A stretch of DNA of 64,000 nt from positions 1-64,000 of the forward strand of contig NZ_JABBHF010000003.1 in NCBI RefSeq assembly GCF_012910715.1, written 5' to 3'. Position numbers and translations under genes: made by a program. Source of the DNA: Flavivirga algicola. Its GTDB lineage: Bacteria > Bacteroidota > Bacteroidia > Flavobacteriales > Flavobacteriaceae. Shown here piece by piece: positions 15,602-24,756 of this stretch (its first letter is position 1; every line of letters begins with the position of its first letter). Under the pieces are notes generated by a model. The model saw only the letters and a program-made list of their open reading frames with translations, had not been told where the DNA came from and did not search any database.

Positions 15602-16531
15602 TTAAAACTTGTAGTTTAGTCCAAACATCCAATAGCTTTGCAGGTCGTTGTCAACATCTTCAAAAGAAGTGGCTGTAGGAGGCGTTTGGGCCAAGGCATA
15701 ATTAAGTGCTTCTTGCTTGTTGCTTCGTAGGCCAAAATCGAAACCTACCCCGATCATTTTCCATAAAGTATATCCGAAAGAATTGGTCCAGGTCCAGTTT
15801 GATAAATTCGAGCTTTCGTAACTTTGAAACATAGAAAGATTAGTTTTAAAACTAACAGCTTTAATTTGTCTGGTATAGTCAACCAGTATTTTTGCTCCCA
15901 ACGACGATTCAAAAACGGTGTCTTCTTTACTAAAAACAAAGTTGTAGTTTCCAGGATGTATAACTACTACAAGGTCTTTTATTGGCGTCCAGGTAACACC
16001 AACACCTAAATCTAAGTAGCCAGGATTGTTAAAGTTGCTTAAAATAGTAGTTCTGTATTCGCCTAATCCAGAAAGGGCAAATTTATCGCTTAGTTTATGT
16101 CCGTATAAAGAAGTGATATTAAAAACATCTGTAGCTTCTTGAAAAGCATCGCTATCTGTCGGGTCGTCTTTATCATCCAGTTTTACCCAGGAGAGGTTTA
16201 TATTGGCACTATTTCTCCAAAAGAATTTTTCTTTGGTTAAATTAGCAAAGGCATTTACGGTAAAACCAATGTTTCCCGAATTATTATTAGGGGTTCCTTG
16301 AGCATACCAGTTTTTAAAGCTGGAAATACTACCTCCAATAGTACCAAAGGCACCTTTTTTCCAACCTGGTAAGGCATCAATTTTTGCCTGAATAGCATCA
16401 ACACGCCCTTGAATGGCTGCTATAGAATCTTTTTTAGGACCTTGAGCTGCTTTTAATTCTTCCAAAGTTTCTTGTGCGTACATGGAAGTGATTCCAACAA
16501 AAAAGGTAAGTAGTAATGATAGTTTTTTCAT
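15602..16531 (-). CDS. DUF3078 outer-membrane protein
   Basis: A 309-residue protein with a signal peptide (MKKLSLLLTFFVGITSMYAQ). A short coiled segment follows (about 22-55, KKDSIAAIQGRVDAIQAKID), then a beta-rich domain. The domain has the alternating aromatic pattern of an outer-membrane barrel and ends in YWMFGLNYKF with a C-terminal Phe. The GWKKGAFGTIGGSISSFKNW motif is typical of the DUF3078 family, found widely in Bacteroidota; function is unknown. It lies 139 bases after the DUF2480 gene on the same strand and is probably an independent unit at the end of the suf region. Confidence 0.82.
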   Translation of the reverse strand: MKKLSLLLTFFVGITSMYAQETLEELKAAQGPKKDSIAAIQGRVDAIQAKIDALPGWKKGAFGTIGGSISSFKNWYAQGTPNNNSGNIGFTVNAFANLTKEKFFWRNSANINLSWVKLDDKDDPTDSDAFQEATDVFNITSLYGHKLSDKFALSGLGEYRTTILSNFNNPGYLDLGVGVTWTPIKDLVVVIHPGNYNFVFSKEDTVFESSLGAKILVDYTRQIKAVSFKTNLSMFQSYESSNLSNWTWTNSFGYTLWKMIGVGFDFGLRSNKQEALNYALAQTPPTATSFEDVDNDLQSYWMFGLNYKF

Positions 16532-16670
16532 ATGTTTATTGGTTTTTTAATTGTGACATGCAACCTTCAATGATTATTTTAAATCATACCAGTTTCATTT
16601 TTAAGTATGTTAAAATTTGAATTAATAGTTAATTAGACACTACATATACGATGTGGGTCACAAGATAAGA

Positions 16671-17177
16671 TTATTTGTTTTTGTATAGTGGCACAGAAGA
16701 ACACGCTTCGCCATACATAATAGACTTTGCAAAAGACTTTAGTTTATTGGTAAGCATGATATAAGCATTTTGTGGAACGGGCTTTTTAGAGCAGCCTTTT
16801 ATAATAATGGGCTTGTTTTTAAATTGGGTAATATCTAACTGATTTATAATGTCTTGATATATGGAAGTTTCCAGCGTTTCTAAATCGCCAATAACAATCG
16901 TTTTCGCATAGGGCTCTAAATGTATACTAAGTAGCATATATGCCCACCCAGGAATAATAGCATCGCTACTACAGGTTAAGGCAACATAGCTGTCTTGATA
17001 TTGTGCCCAATTAAATTCTGAAACTTGCTGCCTAAAATCTTTTTCACGCAGTACAAAACCTTCAAACAACCATTCTTTAATATCTAATACAACACGCTTG
17101 CCTTCAGGGTAAAAGTCCTCAAGATCTATAGTCATTAAATTACTGTTTGCTACGCGATTTATAATTTCGTCTGGCAT
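16671..17177 (-). CDS. DUF2480 family protein
   Basis: A 168-residue protein matching the Bacteroidota-specific DUF2480 family (start PDEIINRVANSNLMTIDLED, then DIKEWLFEGFVLREKDFR, IPGWAYMLLS and IIKGCSKKPVPQNAY). It has no signal peptide and no membrane segment, so it is cytoplasmic. Four cysteines are present but no clear metal motif. It is the last gene of the leftward suf cluster, 72 bases after the cupin gene. Its recurrent position with suf genes suggests, but does not prove, a role linked to Fe-S metabolism. Confidence 0.85.
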   Translation of the reverse strand: MPDEIINRVANSNLMTIDLEDFYPEGKRVVLDIKEWLFEGFVLREKDFRQQVSEFNWAQYQDSYVALTCSSDAIIPGWAYMLLSIHLEPYAKTIVIGDLETLETSIYQDIINQLDITQFKNKPIIIKGCSKKPVPQNAYIMLTNKLKSFAKSIMYGEACSSVPLYKNK

Positions 17178-17249
17178 TATTATTTAGGCTTATATAAATT
17201 AAAGGTTTTTGTAATTTTCTTTTTGTGCTAAGCTTGCTATAAAAATAAT

Positions 17250-17582
17250 TTATAGAAAGTCTTCTCTTATGGGAGCAAAACTATCAATTAATGTAACATT
17301 TTCGGTAAGGGTTTGCACACAATGATTGAGGTTAGAAGCCACTTTAAAAGTATCGCCTTCATTTAAGAGATATTCTCGATCTTCAATAAATAATTTTAAA
17401 CTTCCAGATGCTACATAAGATATCTGCTCATGTGGATGTTTATGTGGCGGATCTGGTTGTTTCATCGGTCCATTGGAAAACTTAATAACCGTAACCATTA
17501 AACCATTTAAATGTACCACCTTTCTTTTTAAAGTCGGGGTTAGTGTTTCAAAGGCTTCATTATGTTTTGTGATCTCGCTCAA
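17250..17582 (-). CDS. Cupin-domain protein
   Basis: A 110-residue single-domain cupin. The first cupin motif is PPHKHPHEQISYVASGSLKL, with metal-binding His and Glu side chains, and the second is GDTFKVASNLNHCVQTL with a His. It would form a small beta-barrel holding one divalent metal, with sensor or dioxygenase-like roles possible. It lies between the DUF59 gene (27 bases upstream) and the DUF2480 gene in the suf cluster. The substrate is unknown. Confidence 0.88.
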   Translation of the reverse strand: MSEITKHNEAFETLTPTLKRKVVHLNGLMVTVIKFSNGPMKQPDPPHKHPHEQISYVASGSLKLFIEDREYLLNEGDTFKVASNLNHCVQTLTENVTLIDSFAPIREDFL

Positions 17583-17609
17583 AATGATATTATAAAATTC
17601 ACAAAAGTA

Positions 17610-17936
17610 TTATAGCATTCCCAATTCCAATTTGGCTTCTTCACTCATAAGTTCTTGTGTCCAGGGAGGGTCGAAGGTTATTTCAACTTCTGCGCTTTTC
17701 ACATCGTTTAAAGATTTTACCTTTTCTTCAACTTCTAAAGGTAAGGTTTCTGCTACTGGACAATTGGGAGTTGTTAGGGTCATTAAGATTTTTACATCGT
17801 AATCTTCATTAACAAATACGTCATAAATTAACCCCAATTCGTAAATATCAACGGGAATCTCTGGGTCGTAAATAGTTTTTAAAACGTTTACTATTTTTTC
17901 GCCTAATGCATTTGTATCTATTGTTGTTTCACTCAT
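17610..17936 (-). CDS. DUF59 / MIP18-family Fe-S assembly protein
   Basis: A 108-residue protein of the DUF59 family (SufT/YitW-like), which helps mature Fe-S proteins. Family marks are LKTIYDPEIPVDIYELGLIYDV near the N-terminus, LTTPNCPVAETLP with the conserved Cys, and the C-terminal DPPWTQELMSEEAKLELG. It lies in the suf cluster, 72 bases after sufE, which agrees with this role. The shared presence of the family in suf operons is well known; its exact step is still debated. Confidence 0.92.
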   Translation of the reverse strand: MSETTIDTNALGEKIVNVLKTIYDPEIPVDIYELGLIYDVFVNEDYDVKILMTLTTPNCPVAETLPLEVEEKVKSLNDVKSAEVEITFDPPWTQELMSEEAKLELGML

Positions 17937-18008
17937 ATTTTTAATGTTTAATCGTTTACCTGTTTAATTGTTTAATCGATTTTACGATTATACGATTCAA
18001 CAAATCAA

Positions 18009-18449
18009 CTAATTTAGCTGTGTTTGATATGCTATGGCGTACATTTTTAACTGCTTTACCATGCTTACTAAACCATTGGCCCTTGTGGGGGACAAATGTT
18101 CTTTTAAACCAATTTTATCTATAAAACTAGTGTCTGCATCAATAATATCTTTTGGGTGTTGATTTGAAAAAGCCCGTATTAAAATAGCAATAATACCCTT
18201 AGTGATAATGGCATCGCTATCTGCAGTAAAAGCTATTTTATCGTCCGTCATTTCTGCATGTACCCAAACTTTACTTTGACAACCTTTTATAATGTTGTTT
18301 TCCGTTTTATATTGCTCGTCGATTAAAGGCAGCTCTTTACCTAAATCGATCATATATTGGTAACGTTCTTCCCAATCGTCAAACATTGAGAACTCGTCTA
18401 TAATTTCGTTTTGTATGTCTTCAATAGTCACAGTAACAATTTTATACAA
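18009..18449 (-). CDS. sufE: SufE, sulfur acceptor of SufS
   Basis: A 146-residue protein that takes the persulfide sulfur from SufS and passes it to the SufBCD scaffold. The acceptor cysteine is C57 in IIKGCQSKVW. Other SufE features are FDDWEERYQYMIDLGKELP and the C-terminal LSPTRANGLVSMV. The start at 18449 gives MYKIVTVTIEDIQ; a few leading residues are uncertain. It follows an unknown lipoprotein gene by 20 bases and is co-directional with sufS. Confidence 0.95.
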   Translation of the reverse strand: MYKIVTVTIEDIQNEIIDEFSMFDDWEERYQYMIDLGKELPLIDEQYKTENNIIKGCQSKVWVHAEMTDDKIAFTADSDAIITKGIIAILIRAFSNQHPKDIIDADTSFIDKIGLKEHLSPTRANGLVSMVKQLKMYAIAYQTQLN

Positions 18450-18469
18450 AAATACAACAAGAAAACTTC

Positions 18470-18898
18470 CTATTCAATGTTTTCTGAAATAGATAAGATT
18501 TCTTTAACAAGTGCGGCTATTTCTTCTGGTGGATTTCCATGATCGAAAGCTTGCGTTTCGTAAGTGTTGCCATTATAAACAATTTTTAATCTTGCTATGG
18601 CAGCCCCATCAAAAAACCGATTTTGGGAAGGGGCTTTTAGATGCGATATATTTTTAACATCTATGGGCTTAAGAACTTTTAGGAGGCTGTCCCAATGTGC
18701 TTTGCTGCATGGTTTAGTAAATACAGCAGCTTCTCTTTTGTTTATAATGGAAATGGTTTTTTTATTGATTTTAATATTCTTATAGATGCCTCTTGATCGA
18801 GCCGAATATTCAATTAACAGGGTATTTTGATTTATGTTGGATTCCGAGCAGCTATTATCAGCCAATACAAAGGATAATAATATAAAAAGGAATTTCAT
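18470..18898 (-). CDS. Unknown exported protein within the suf cluster
   Basis: A 142-residue protein with a hydrophobic start (MKFLFILLSFVLADNSC). A cysteine at about residue 17 may be lipidated, although D-N-S-C is a poor lipobox. The mature part contains LLIEYSARSRGIYKNIKI, a KPCSKAHWDSLL segment and KIVYNGNTYETQAFDHG. I do not recognise the family. It sits between sufS (44 bases) and sufE (20 bases) and must be co-transcribed with them. Export is odd for a neighbour of a cytoplasmic pathway, so it may simply ride in the operon. Confidence 0.65.
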   Translation of the reverse strand: MKFLFILLSFVLADNSCSESNINQNTLLIEYSARSRGIYKNIKINKKTISIINKREAAVFTKPCSKAHWDSLLKVLKPIDVKNISHLKAPSQNRFFDGAAIARLKIVYNGNTYETQAFDHGNPPEEIAALVKEILSISENIE

Positions 18899-18942
18899 AA
18901 AGCTTAATTTTTATAAAAATGTTACAAAAACGAAGCCTTATT

Positions 18943-20157
18943 TTAAGAAAGCATCATTTTCGCTTTTTTAACCCCTTCAACTAAGGTGTCAATCTCTTCT
19001 TTGGTGTTATAAAATGCCAATGAGGCACGAATGGTTCCTGGGATGCCATAATAATCCATGATAGGCTGTGCACAATGGTGTCCAGTACGAACAGCAATTC
19101 CTAGCTTATCTAAAATAGTGCCGACATCGTAAGGGTGAATGTTTTCTAAGTTAAAAGAGATTACCGATGTTTTGTTTTTTGAGGTTCCGTATATTTTTAA
19201 ACCATCAATGGCTAGTAACTTTTGTGTGGCATAATCTAGCAACTCCTTCTCATAAGCTGCTATGGCATCAAACCCTATATTGTTCATGTAATCGATAGCT
19301 GCTCCAAAAACAATGCCTCCTGCAATGTTGGGTGTGCCAGCTTCAAATTTGTGTGGCAAATCGGCATAGGTGGTTTTTTCAAATGTTACTTCGGCAATCA
19401 TTTCGCCGCCACCTTGATATGGAGGCAATTTATTAAGCCATGCTTCTTTTCCGTAAAGCATGCCTACACCTGTTGGCCCGCACATTTTATGGGCAGAAGC
19501 TACATAAAAATCGACGTCTAAAGCTTGAACATCTGGTTTTATATGTGGACAGGCTTGTGCACCATCAACTAAAACGGCTGAGCCAACCTGATGCGCTTTT
19601 TCTATAACATATTCAATAGGGTTTATGGTTCCTAAGGCATTCGATATGTGGTTTAGAAAAACAAGTTTCGTATTTTTAGATAGTAAGTTATCAAAGACAC
19701 TCATTACCAATTCTCCGTCTTCATTCATTGGAATGACTTTAAGATTGGCTCCGGTACGCTCGCAAAGCATTTGCCATGGCACAATATTACTGTGGTGTTC
19801 TAATGCCGAAACGATAATGTCATCGCCTTTTTTTAATAGTGAGGAAAAGCCATTTGCTACGAGGTTAATACTATGTGTCGCTCCCGATGTTAATATAATT
19901 TCATGTGAAAACTTAGCATTAAAATGTGCTTGTATTTTTTGACGTGCTTGCTCGTACAAATCTGTTGCTTCTTGACTTAACGTATGCACACCACGGTGGA
20001 TATTAGCATTGTAGTTAGCGTAATAATCTACAATGGCATCAATAACTTGTTGGGGTGTTTGTGATGTAGCTGCATTGTCAAAATACGCCAAGGGCTTACC
20101 ATTAACTTTACGCGAAAGAATGGGGAAATCTTTTCTTATATCTTGTACGTTGAACAT
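18943..20157 (-). CDS. sufS: Cysteine desulfurase SufS
   Basis: A 404-residue PLP enzyme that removes sulfur from cysteine for Fe-S cluster building. The Schiff-base lysine is K224 in SAHKMCGPTG. The catalytic Cys is C362 in TGHHCAQP, in the short loop typical of group II desulfurases that need SufE. LEHHSNIVPW and GTPNIAGG are further family motifs. Length is standard. It lies 60 bases after sufD, in the usual sufBCDS order. Confidence 0.97.
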   Translation of the reverse strand: MFNVQDIRKDFPILSRKVNGKPLAYFDNAATSQTPQQVIDAIVDYYANYNANIHRGVHTLSQEATDLYEQARQKIQAHFNAKFSHEIILTSGATHSINLVANGFSSLLKKGDDIIVSALEHHSNIVPWQMLCERTGANLKVIPMNEDGELVMSVFDNLLSKNTKLVFLNHISNALGTINPIEYVIEKAHQVGSAVLVDGAQACPHIKPDVQALDVDFYVASAHKMCGPTGVGMLYGKEAWLNKLPPYQGGGEMIAEVTFEKTTYADLPHKFEAGTPNIAGGIVFGAAIDYMNNIGFDAIAAYEKELLDYATQKLLAIDGLKIYGTSKNKTSVISFNLENIHPYDVGTILDKLGIAVRTGHHCAQPIMDYYGIPGTIRASLAFYNTKEEIDTLVEGVKKAKMMLS

Positions 20158-20198
20158 GGTTTCAAATAATTAATATTTTTAGTCCTCAATTAATGAGA

Positions 20199-20216
20199 TT
20201 CCTGTCTTCGCAGGAA
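20199..20216. repeat. Short hairpin repeat between sufD and sufS
   Basis: TTCCTG (20199-20204) pairs with CAGGAA (20211-20216). The surrounding GAGATTCCTG context matches the element at 22821-22840. These look like short dispersed intergenic repeats. Confidence 0.45.
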
Positions 20217-20217
20217 A

Positions 20218-21531
20218 CTATAGGTCGAATCCAATATCAACACCTAATTTATTTGCAATAATCTTGGTAATGCGTTGTTTCATTTCGGGAATTTTAACCG
20301 AACTTAATACATTATTACTAAAGGCATACATTAAAAGTGCTTTGGCTTCCTTTTCTGGGATACCACGCGAACGCATATAAAACATAGCACTTTCATCCAA
20401 TTGCCCGATGGTACATCCATGTGAACATTTTACATCGTCTGCAAAAATTTCGAGCTGCGGTTTTGTGTTTATAGTTGCTTTATCGCTTACTAAAATATTA
20501 TTGTTGGCCTGAAATGCATTGGTTTTTTGGGCTTCTTTTTCCACAATAACCTTTCCATTAAAAACACCTGTCGAACTGTCTGCAAAAATACCCTTGTAGT
20601 CTTGGTGGCTTTCACAGTTAGGTTCTATATGGTGTACTAAGGTGTTGTGATCTACATGTTGTTTTTCACCAATAATTGTAACCCCTTTTAAGATGGAGTC
20701 AATGCGTTCTCCTTCTTGAAAGAAATTAAGATTGTTACGTGTTAATTTGCCGCCAAAAGCAAAAGTATGTACAGAAGCAACACTTTCTTTTCTTTGTTTT
20801 ATGAAGGTATTATCTATTAACGAAGCGTTTGAACTGTCGTTCTGAATTTTATAATAATCTACGATGGCACGTTTGTTTGTAAAAACTTCTGTAACGCTAT
20901 TTGTAAGTACGGGGTTATTGTTTAAACTTTGGTGTCGTTCTATAATTTGAACATGTGAGTTTTCATCTACTACAATTAAATTTCGCGGTTGTAGCATAGT
21001 TGCAGACTCATTCCCTGTTGAAAAATGTACGATCTGAATTGGTTTTTCAACCATTTTATTTTTAGGAATATGAATATAGGCACCTTCACTCGAAAACGCT
21101 GTGTTTAGCGATGACAGGCTATCCTTAGTTGCTGCTTTATTGAAATAATTTTCAATTAAAATGCGGTATTTGGGTTTAGAAAGAGCTGCAGACATTAAGC
21201 AAACATCCATGCCGTCATGAGTGGTTTGCGATAAATGGGATGAATATTTACCATCGATAAATACAATCTTGTAAGTATCTATATCGTGAATAAAATATTT
21301 TTTAATGTCTTTATATTCAATAGCATTTTCCTGTTGAGGGAATACGCTATAATCTTCTTTTAGTATTTTGTTTAAAGAGGTATATTTCCAGGCCTCTTCT
21401 TTTTTTGTTGGAAAGCCTTTTTCTTCAAATATTTTAATAGCATCATTTCTTACATCGTGTACATAGGTGTCTATGTCCACTTGATTTTCAAATACTAAAA
21501 AGGATGATAATAATTTTTCTTTTAAATCCAT
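20218..21531 (-). CDS. sufD: Fe-S assembly scaffold protein SufD
   Basis: A 437-residue partner of SufB and SufC in the SufBC2D scaffold, where clusters are built. The N-terminal helical part includes TKKEEAWKYTSLNKIL. It is followed by the long beta-helix of the SufBD family, with the marks HNTLVHHIEPNCESHQDYKG and FADDVKCSHGCTIGQLDESAMFY. It ends with the usual helical segment (GIPEKEAKALLMYAF). It follows sufC by 85 bases. Confidence 0.96.
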   Translation of the reverse strand: MDLKEKLLSSFLVFENQVDIDTYVHDVRNDAIKIFEEKGFPTKKEEAWKYTSLNKILKEDYSVFPQQENAIEYKDIKKYFIHDIDTYKIVFIDGKYSSHLSQTTHDGMDVCLMSAALSKPKYRILIENYFNKAATKDSLSSLNTAFSSEGAYIHIPKNKMVEKPIQIVHFSTGNESATMLQPRNLIVVDENSHVQIIERHQSLNNNPVLTNSVTEVFTNKRAIVDYYKIQNDSSNASLIDNTFIKQRKESVASVHTFAFGGKLTRNNLNFFQEGERIDSILKGVTIIGEKQHVDHNTLVHHIEPNCESHQDYKGIFADSSTGVFNGKVIVEKEAQKTNAFQANNNILVSDKATINTKPQLEIFADDVKCSHGCTIGQLDESAMFYMRSRGIPEKEAKALLMYAFSNNVLSSVKIPEMKQRITKIIANKLGVDIGFDL

Positions 21532-21616
21532 TGTCTCGGTGTTCAGTTCTTAGTGTTCAGTGAGCAGTATGTAGTGTCCATTTTTTGTTGCTAACTACTC
21601 ACAGAATACTGTACTA

Positions 21617-22369
21617 CTAGGCGTTCACTTCTTCTTTAATCCAATCGTAACCTTTTTCCTCTAGCTCATGAGCCAGTTCTTTTGTTCCAGATTTTACAAT
21701 CTTTCCATTGTATAATACGTGTACAAAATCGGGAACGATATAGTCTAATAAACGTTGATAATGTGTAATAACAACAACGGCGTTGTCTTTGCTTTTAAGT
21801 TTGTTCACACCATTGGCAACAATACGCAGGGCATCTATATCAAGACCAGAATCGGTTTCGTCTAAGATTGCCAGTTTAGGCTCTAACATAGCCATTTGAA
21901 AAATCTCATTACGTTTTTTTTCTCCTCCAGAAAACCCTTCATTTAATGACCGCGATAAAAATTTTCTATCGATTTCCAAAAGCTCGGACTTTTCACGAAT
22001 TAGCTTAAGCATGTCTTTTGCAGGCATATCTTCTAACCCTTGTGCTTTTCTGGTTTCGTTAATAGCTGTTTTCATGAAGTTAGTAACAGAAACGCCAGGA
22101 ATTTCTACTGGATATTGAAATGATAAGAAGACACCTTTGTGCGCACGCTCTTCGGCTGCTAATTCATCAATATCTTCACCGTTGAATTCGATATTGCCCT
22201 TGGTGACTTCATATTCTTCTTTTCCTGCAATAACTGAAGCTAATGTACTTTTTCCAGAACCATTTGGTCCCATAATAGCATGTACTTCACCCGCTTTTAC
22301 TTCAAGGTTTATACCTTGTAAAATGCTTTTATCTTCAACACTTGCGTGTAAATTATCAATTTTTAGCAT
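21617..22369 (-). CDS. sufC: Fe-S assembly ATPase SufC
   Basis: A 250-residue ABC-type ATPase that drives conformational change in the SufBC2D complex. Walker A is GPNGSGKST (about 35-43), the signature is FSGGEKKRNE and Walker B is LAILDETDSGLD, with a switch histidine in VVVITHYQR. It has no membrane partner, as expected for SufC. It follows the small lipoprotein gene by 9 bases and precedes sufD. Confidence 0.97.
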   Translation of the reverse strand: MLKIDNLHASVEDKSILQGINLEVKAGEVHAIMGPNGSGKSTLASVIAGKEEYEVTKGNIEFNGEDIDELAAEERAHKGVFLSFQYPVEIPGVSVTNFMKTAINETRKAQGLEDMPAKDMLKLIREKSELLEIDRKFLSRSLNEGFSGGEKKRNEIFQMAMLEPKLAILDETDSGLDIDALRIVANGVNKLKSKDNAVVVITHYQRLLDYIVPDFVHVLYNGKIVKSGTKELAHELEEKGYDWIKEEVNA

Positions 22370-22378
22370 ACGTTTTAT

Positions 22379-22795
22379 TTAGTTTCCTAGTTTTACAATA
22401 TTATTAGTTTCTTCCTTTGGTGCCTTTACTTCTATAATCTCAACGATTTCAACCTTATTTTCCCAAAGTATTTTTTCATCTTTTTGATTTGTGATTCGCC
22501 CTCTAATTTCTACAGAAACCATATCTGTAGGTTCGGTTTTAAAAGCTTTGGCTTTTTTGTTTAGCTCATGCATCTTATCGGTAATTAAAACACCATAAAT
22601 GTTTTCATGTGTTTGTAATACCGCTGCGCCATCATAATAAACAAAATCCCCTTTTAAAACTGTTAAACTGTCATTTTGTTTGGCGGTTCTTTCGGGGGTG
22701 TCTACTTTAACATCCTTTGCGGGTTCAGATTTTGTTTCTTTTTTACAGCTTAAAAAAACTGTTAGAATTATTGCAATAAAAAATGTTTTTTTCAT
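22379..22795 (-). CDS. Unknown lipoprotein between sufB and sufC
   Basis: A 138-residue protein with a clear lipoprotein signal (MKKTFFIAIILTVFLSC). A lysine- and glutamate-rich linker follows, then a small beta domain (FVYYDGAAVLQTHENIYGVL, then VSVEIRGRITNQKDEK). The last part resembles NlpE-like or OB-type small beta proteins, but this is weak. It is tightly placed between sufB (50 bases) and sufC (9 bases), so it is transcribed with the suf genes. No known Suf component is a lipoprotein. Confidence 0.7.
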   Translation of the reverse strand: MKKTFFIAIILTVFLSCKKETKSEPAKDVKVDTPERTAKQNDSLTVLKGDFVYYDGAAVLQTHENIYGVLITDKMHELNKKAKAFKTEPTDMVSVEIRGRITNQKDEKILWENKVEIVEIIEVKAPKEETNNIVKLGN

Positions 22796-22820
22796 TTTAA
22801 ATTTTAGTTTTGGTGATGAG

Positions 22821-22840
22821 ATTCCTGCCTTTGCAGGAAT
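22821..22840. repeat. Short hairpin repeat between sufB and the lipoprotein gene
   Basis: ATTCCTGC (22821-22828) and GCAGGAAT (22833-22840) form a perfect stem with a 4-base loop. It is related to the element at 20199-20216. Likely a dispersed repeat; it could also act as an mRNA processing hairpin. Confidence 0.5.
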
Positions 22841-22845
22841 GACAA

Positions 22846-24294
22846 TTATCCAACACTTCCTTCTAAACTTATTTCTAATAACTTTTGAGCTTCTACAGCA
22901 AACTCCATAGGGAGTTTGTTTAAGACTTCTTTGCTAAACCCATTTACAATTAATGCAATGGCTTTTTCTGTATCTATACCACGTTGGTTGCAATAGAAAA
23001 TTTGATCTTCACCAATTTTACTGGTGGTTGCTTCATGTTCTATTTTAGCTGATTTATTTTTTGCTTCTATGTAGGGAAAGGTGTGGGCGCCACATTCATT
23101 TCCCATCAATAAACTATCACATTGTGAAAAGTTACGGGCGTTTTCGGCTCTTGAGTTTATTTGAACTAAACCGCGATAACTGTTTTGAGATTTACCTGCT
23201 GAAATTCCCTTTGAAATGATAGTCGATTTGGTATTTTTTCCCAAATGAATCATTTTGGTTCCTGTATCTGCTTGCTGGTAATTATTTGTTACTGCTATGG
23301 AGTAAAACTCTCCAACAGAATTGTCGCCTTTTAATACGCATGATGGATATTTCCAGGTAACGGCAGAACCTGTTTCAACCTGTGTCCAGGAGATTTTTGC
23401 ATTTTTTTCGCATAAACCACGCTTGGTTACAAAGTTGTAAACACCTCCCTTGCCTTCTGCATTTCCAGGATACCAGTTTTGTACGGTTGAATATTTAATC
23501 TCGGCATCATCTAAAGCAATAAGTTCTACCACGGCCGCGTGCAACTGATTTTCGTCTCTACTTGGCGCTGTACAGCCTTCTAGGTAACTAACGTAGCTGC
23601 CTTCGTCTGCAATAACCAATGTTCTTTCAAATTGGCCTGTCCCAGCTTGGTTGATTCTAAAATAAGTCGATAATTCCATAGGGCATTTGACTCCTTTTGG
23701 AATGTAACAGAAAGAGCCATCGCTAAACACGGCACTGTTTAGGGCAGCGTAAAAATTGTCTTTTTGAGGAACCACGGTTCCAATATATTTTTTGACTAAT
23801 TCTGGATGCTCTTTTATGGCTTCAGAAATACTCATAAATATGATGCCTTTTTCGGCTAAGGTTTCTTTGAAAGTAGTGGCTACCGAAACAGAATCCACAA
23901 CAACATCCATGGCGACACCTGCAAGTTTTTTTTGCTCATCTAAAGAGATACCTAGTTTTTCGAAAGTTGCCAGTAATTCAGGGTCTACTTCGTCTAAACT
24001 ATCATATTTAGGCTTGCTATTTGGTGCAGAATAATATGAAATACCTTGAAAATCTGGCTTTTCATAATGGACGTTTGCCCATTCTGGCTCAGTCATTTCT
24101 TTCCAAACACGAAATGCTTCCAATCTCCAATCGGTCATCCATTGCGGCTCTTCTTTCTTTTGGGAAATCGCACGCACTATATCTTCATTTAAGCCATTAG
24201 GAAAGGTATCTGATTCTATGTCAGTATAAAAACCATATTCGTATTCTTTGGTTTTTAGCTCTTCCCTTAAATCGTCTTCTGTATACTTACTCAT
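22846..24294 (-). CDS. sufB: Fe-S assembly scaffold protein SufB
   Basis: A 482-residue core scaffold subunit on which the Fe-S cluster is assembled. Family features are [15 protein letters not shown] near the N-terminus, [40 protein letters not shown], the [16 protein letters not shown] strand and the C-terminal [22 protein letters not shown]. Length is standard. It is preceded by a four-helix-bundle gene (34 bases) rather than directly by sufA. Confidence 0.97.
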   Translation of the reverse strand: MSKYTEDDLREELKTKEYEYGFYTDIESDTFPNGLNEDIVRAISQKKEEPQWMTDWRLEAFRVWKEMTEPEWANVHYEKPDFQGISYYSAPNSKPKYDSLDEVDPELLATFEKLGISLDEQKKLAGVAMDVVVDSVSVATTFKETLAEKGIIFMSISEAIKEHPELVKKYIGTVVPQKDNFYAALNSAVFSDGSFCYIPKGVKCPMELSTYFRINQAGTGQFERTLVIADEGSYVSYLEGCTAPSRDENQLHAAVVELIALDDAEIKYSTVQNWYPGNAEGKGGVYNFVTKRGLCEKNAKISWTQVETGSAVTWKYPSCVLKGDNSVGEFYSIAVTNNYQQADTGTKMIHLGKNTKSTIISKGISAGKSQNSYRGLVQINSRAENARNFSQCDSLLMGNECGAHTFPYIEAKNKSAKIEHEATTSKIGEDQIFYCNQRGIDTEKAIALIVNGFSKEVLNKLPMEFAVEAQKLLEISLEGSVG

Positions 24295-24328
24295 ATTTCG
24301 AGTTTAATGTTAAAGATTCAAAGTTAGG

Positions 24329-24724
24329 CTAACCCAGATGGTATTTGCTTCCCTTTAAATCGCTTTTCTTTAAGTAGTTTATAAATCCGCCGATCATTTT
24401 TCCTAATGTAATGGTTTGATCGTATAGTTTATTAAAAACTTCTTTGCTAATATAATTTCTATCTAATACTCTATACAATTGCGATCTTGTTTCTCCACAT
24501 GAGGCTTTAGAGATTGATAGAAATTGAATAAATTCTTTATTGCCATTTCTTTCAAATCCTTCAGCAATATTATCCATGACCGAACCAGAAGATCCATCTA
24601 TTTGATTATAAAGCTTGTAATCCTTCCTTAATTGGGTGTTATTTGCAATTTTGTTGATGTCATCACAAAGAGTTCGAGATAATTTCCAAATTTCTAAATC
24701 TTCAAACTGTTTTACCGTTGCCAT
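24329..24724 (-). CDS. Four-helix-bundle protein (23S rRNA intervening-sequence type)
   Basis: A 131-residue all-helical protein with the hallmark pattern of the TIGR02436 / S23 family: [17 protein letters not shown] at the start, [23 protein letters not shown] in the middle and [20 protein letters not shown] after it. Members were first noticed in 23S rRNA intervening sequences, but they are common as stand-alone genes in Bacteroidota. Function is unknown. It is inserted between sufA (32 bases) and sufB (34 bases) on the same strand, so it is a passenger of the operon or an insertion into it. Confidence 0.9.
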   Translation of the reverse strand: MATVKQFEDLEIWKLSRTLCDDINKIANNTQLRKDYKLYNQIDGSSGSVMDNIAEGFERNGNKEFIQFLSISKASCGETRSQLYRVLDRNYISKEVFNKLYDQTITLGKMIGGFINYLKKSDLKGSKYHLG

Positions 24725-24756
24725 AACTTTGAATTAAAAATCTTAAACTTTGAGCT

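Noticed and set aside
17937-18008. Short TGTTTAATCG-like tandem motifs between DUF59 and sufE genes
   Set aside because: Imperfect, low-complexity and AT-rich; no clear unit or function.
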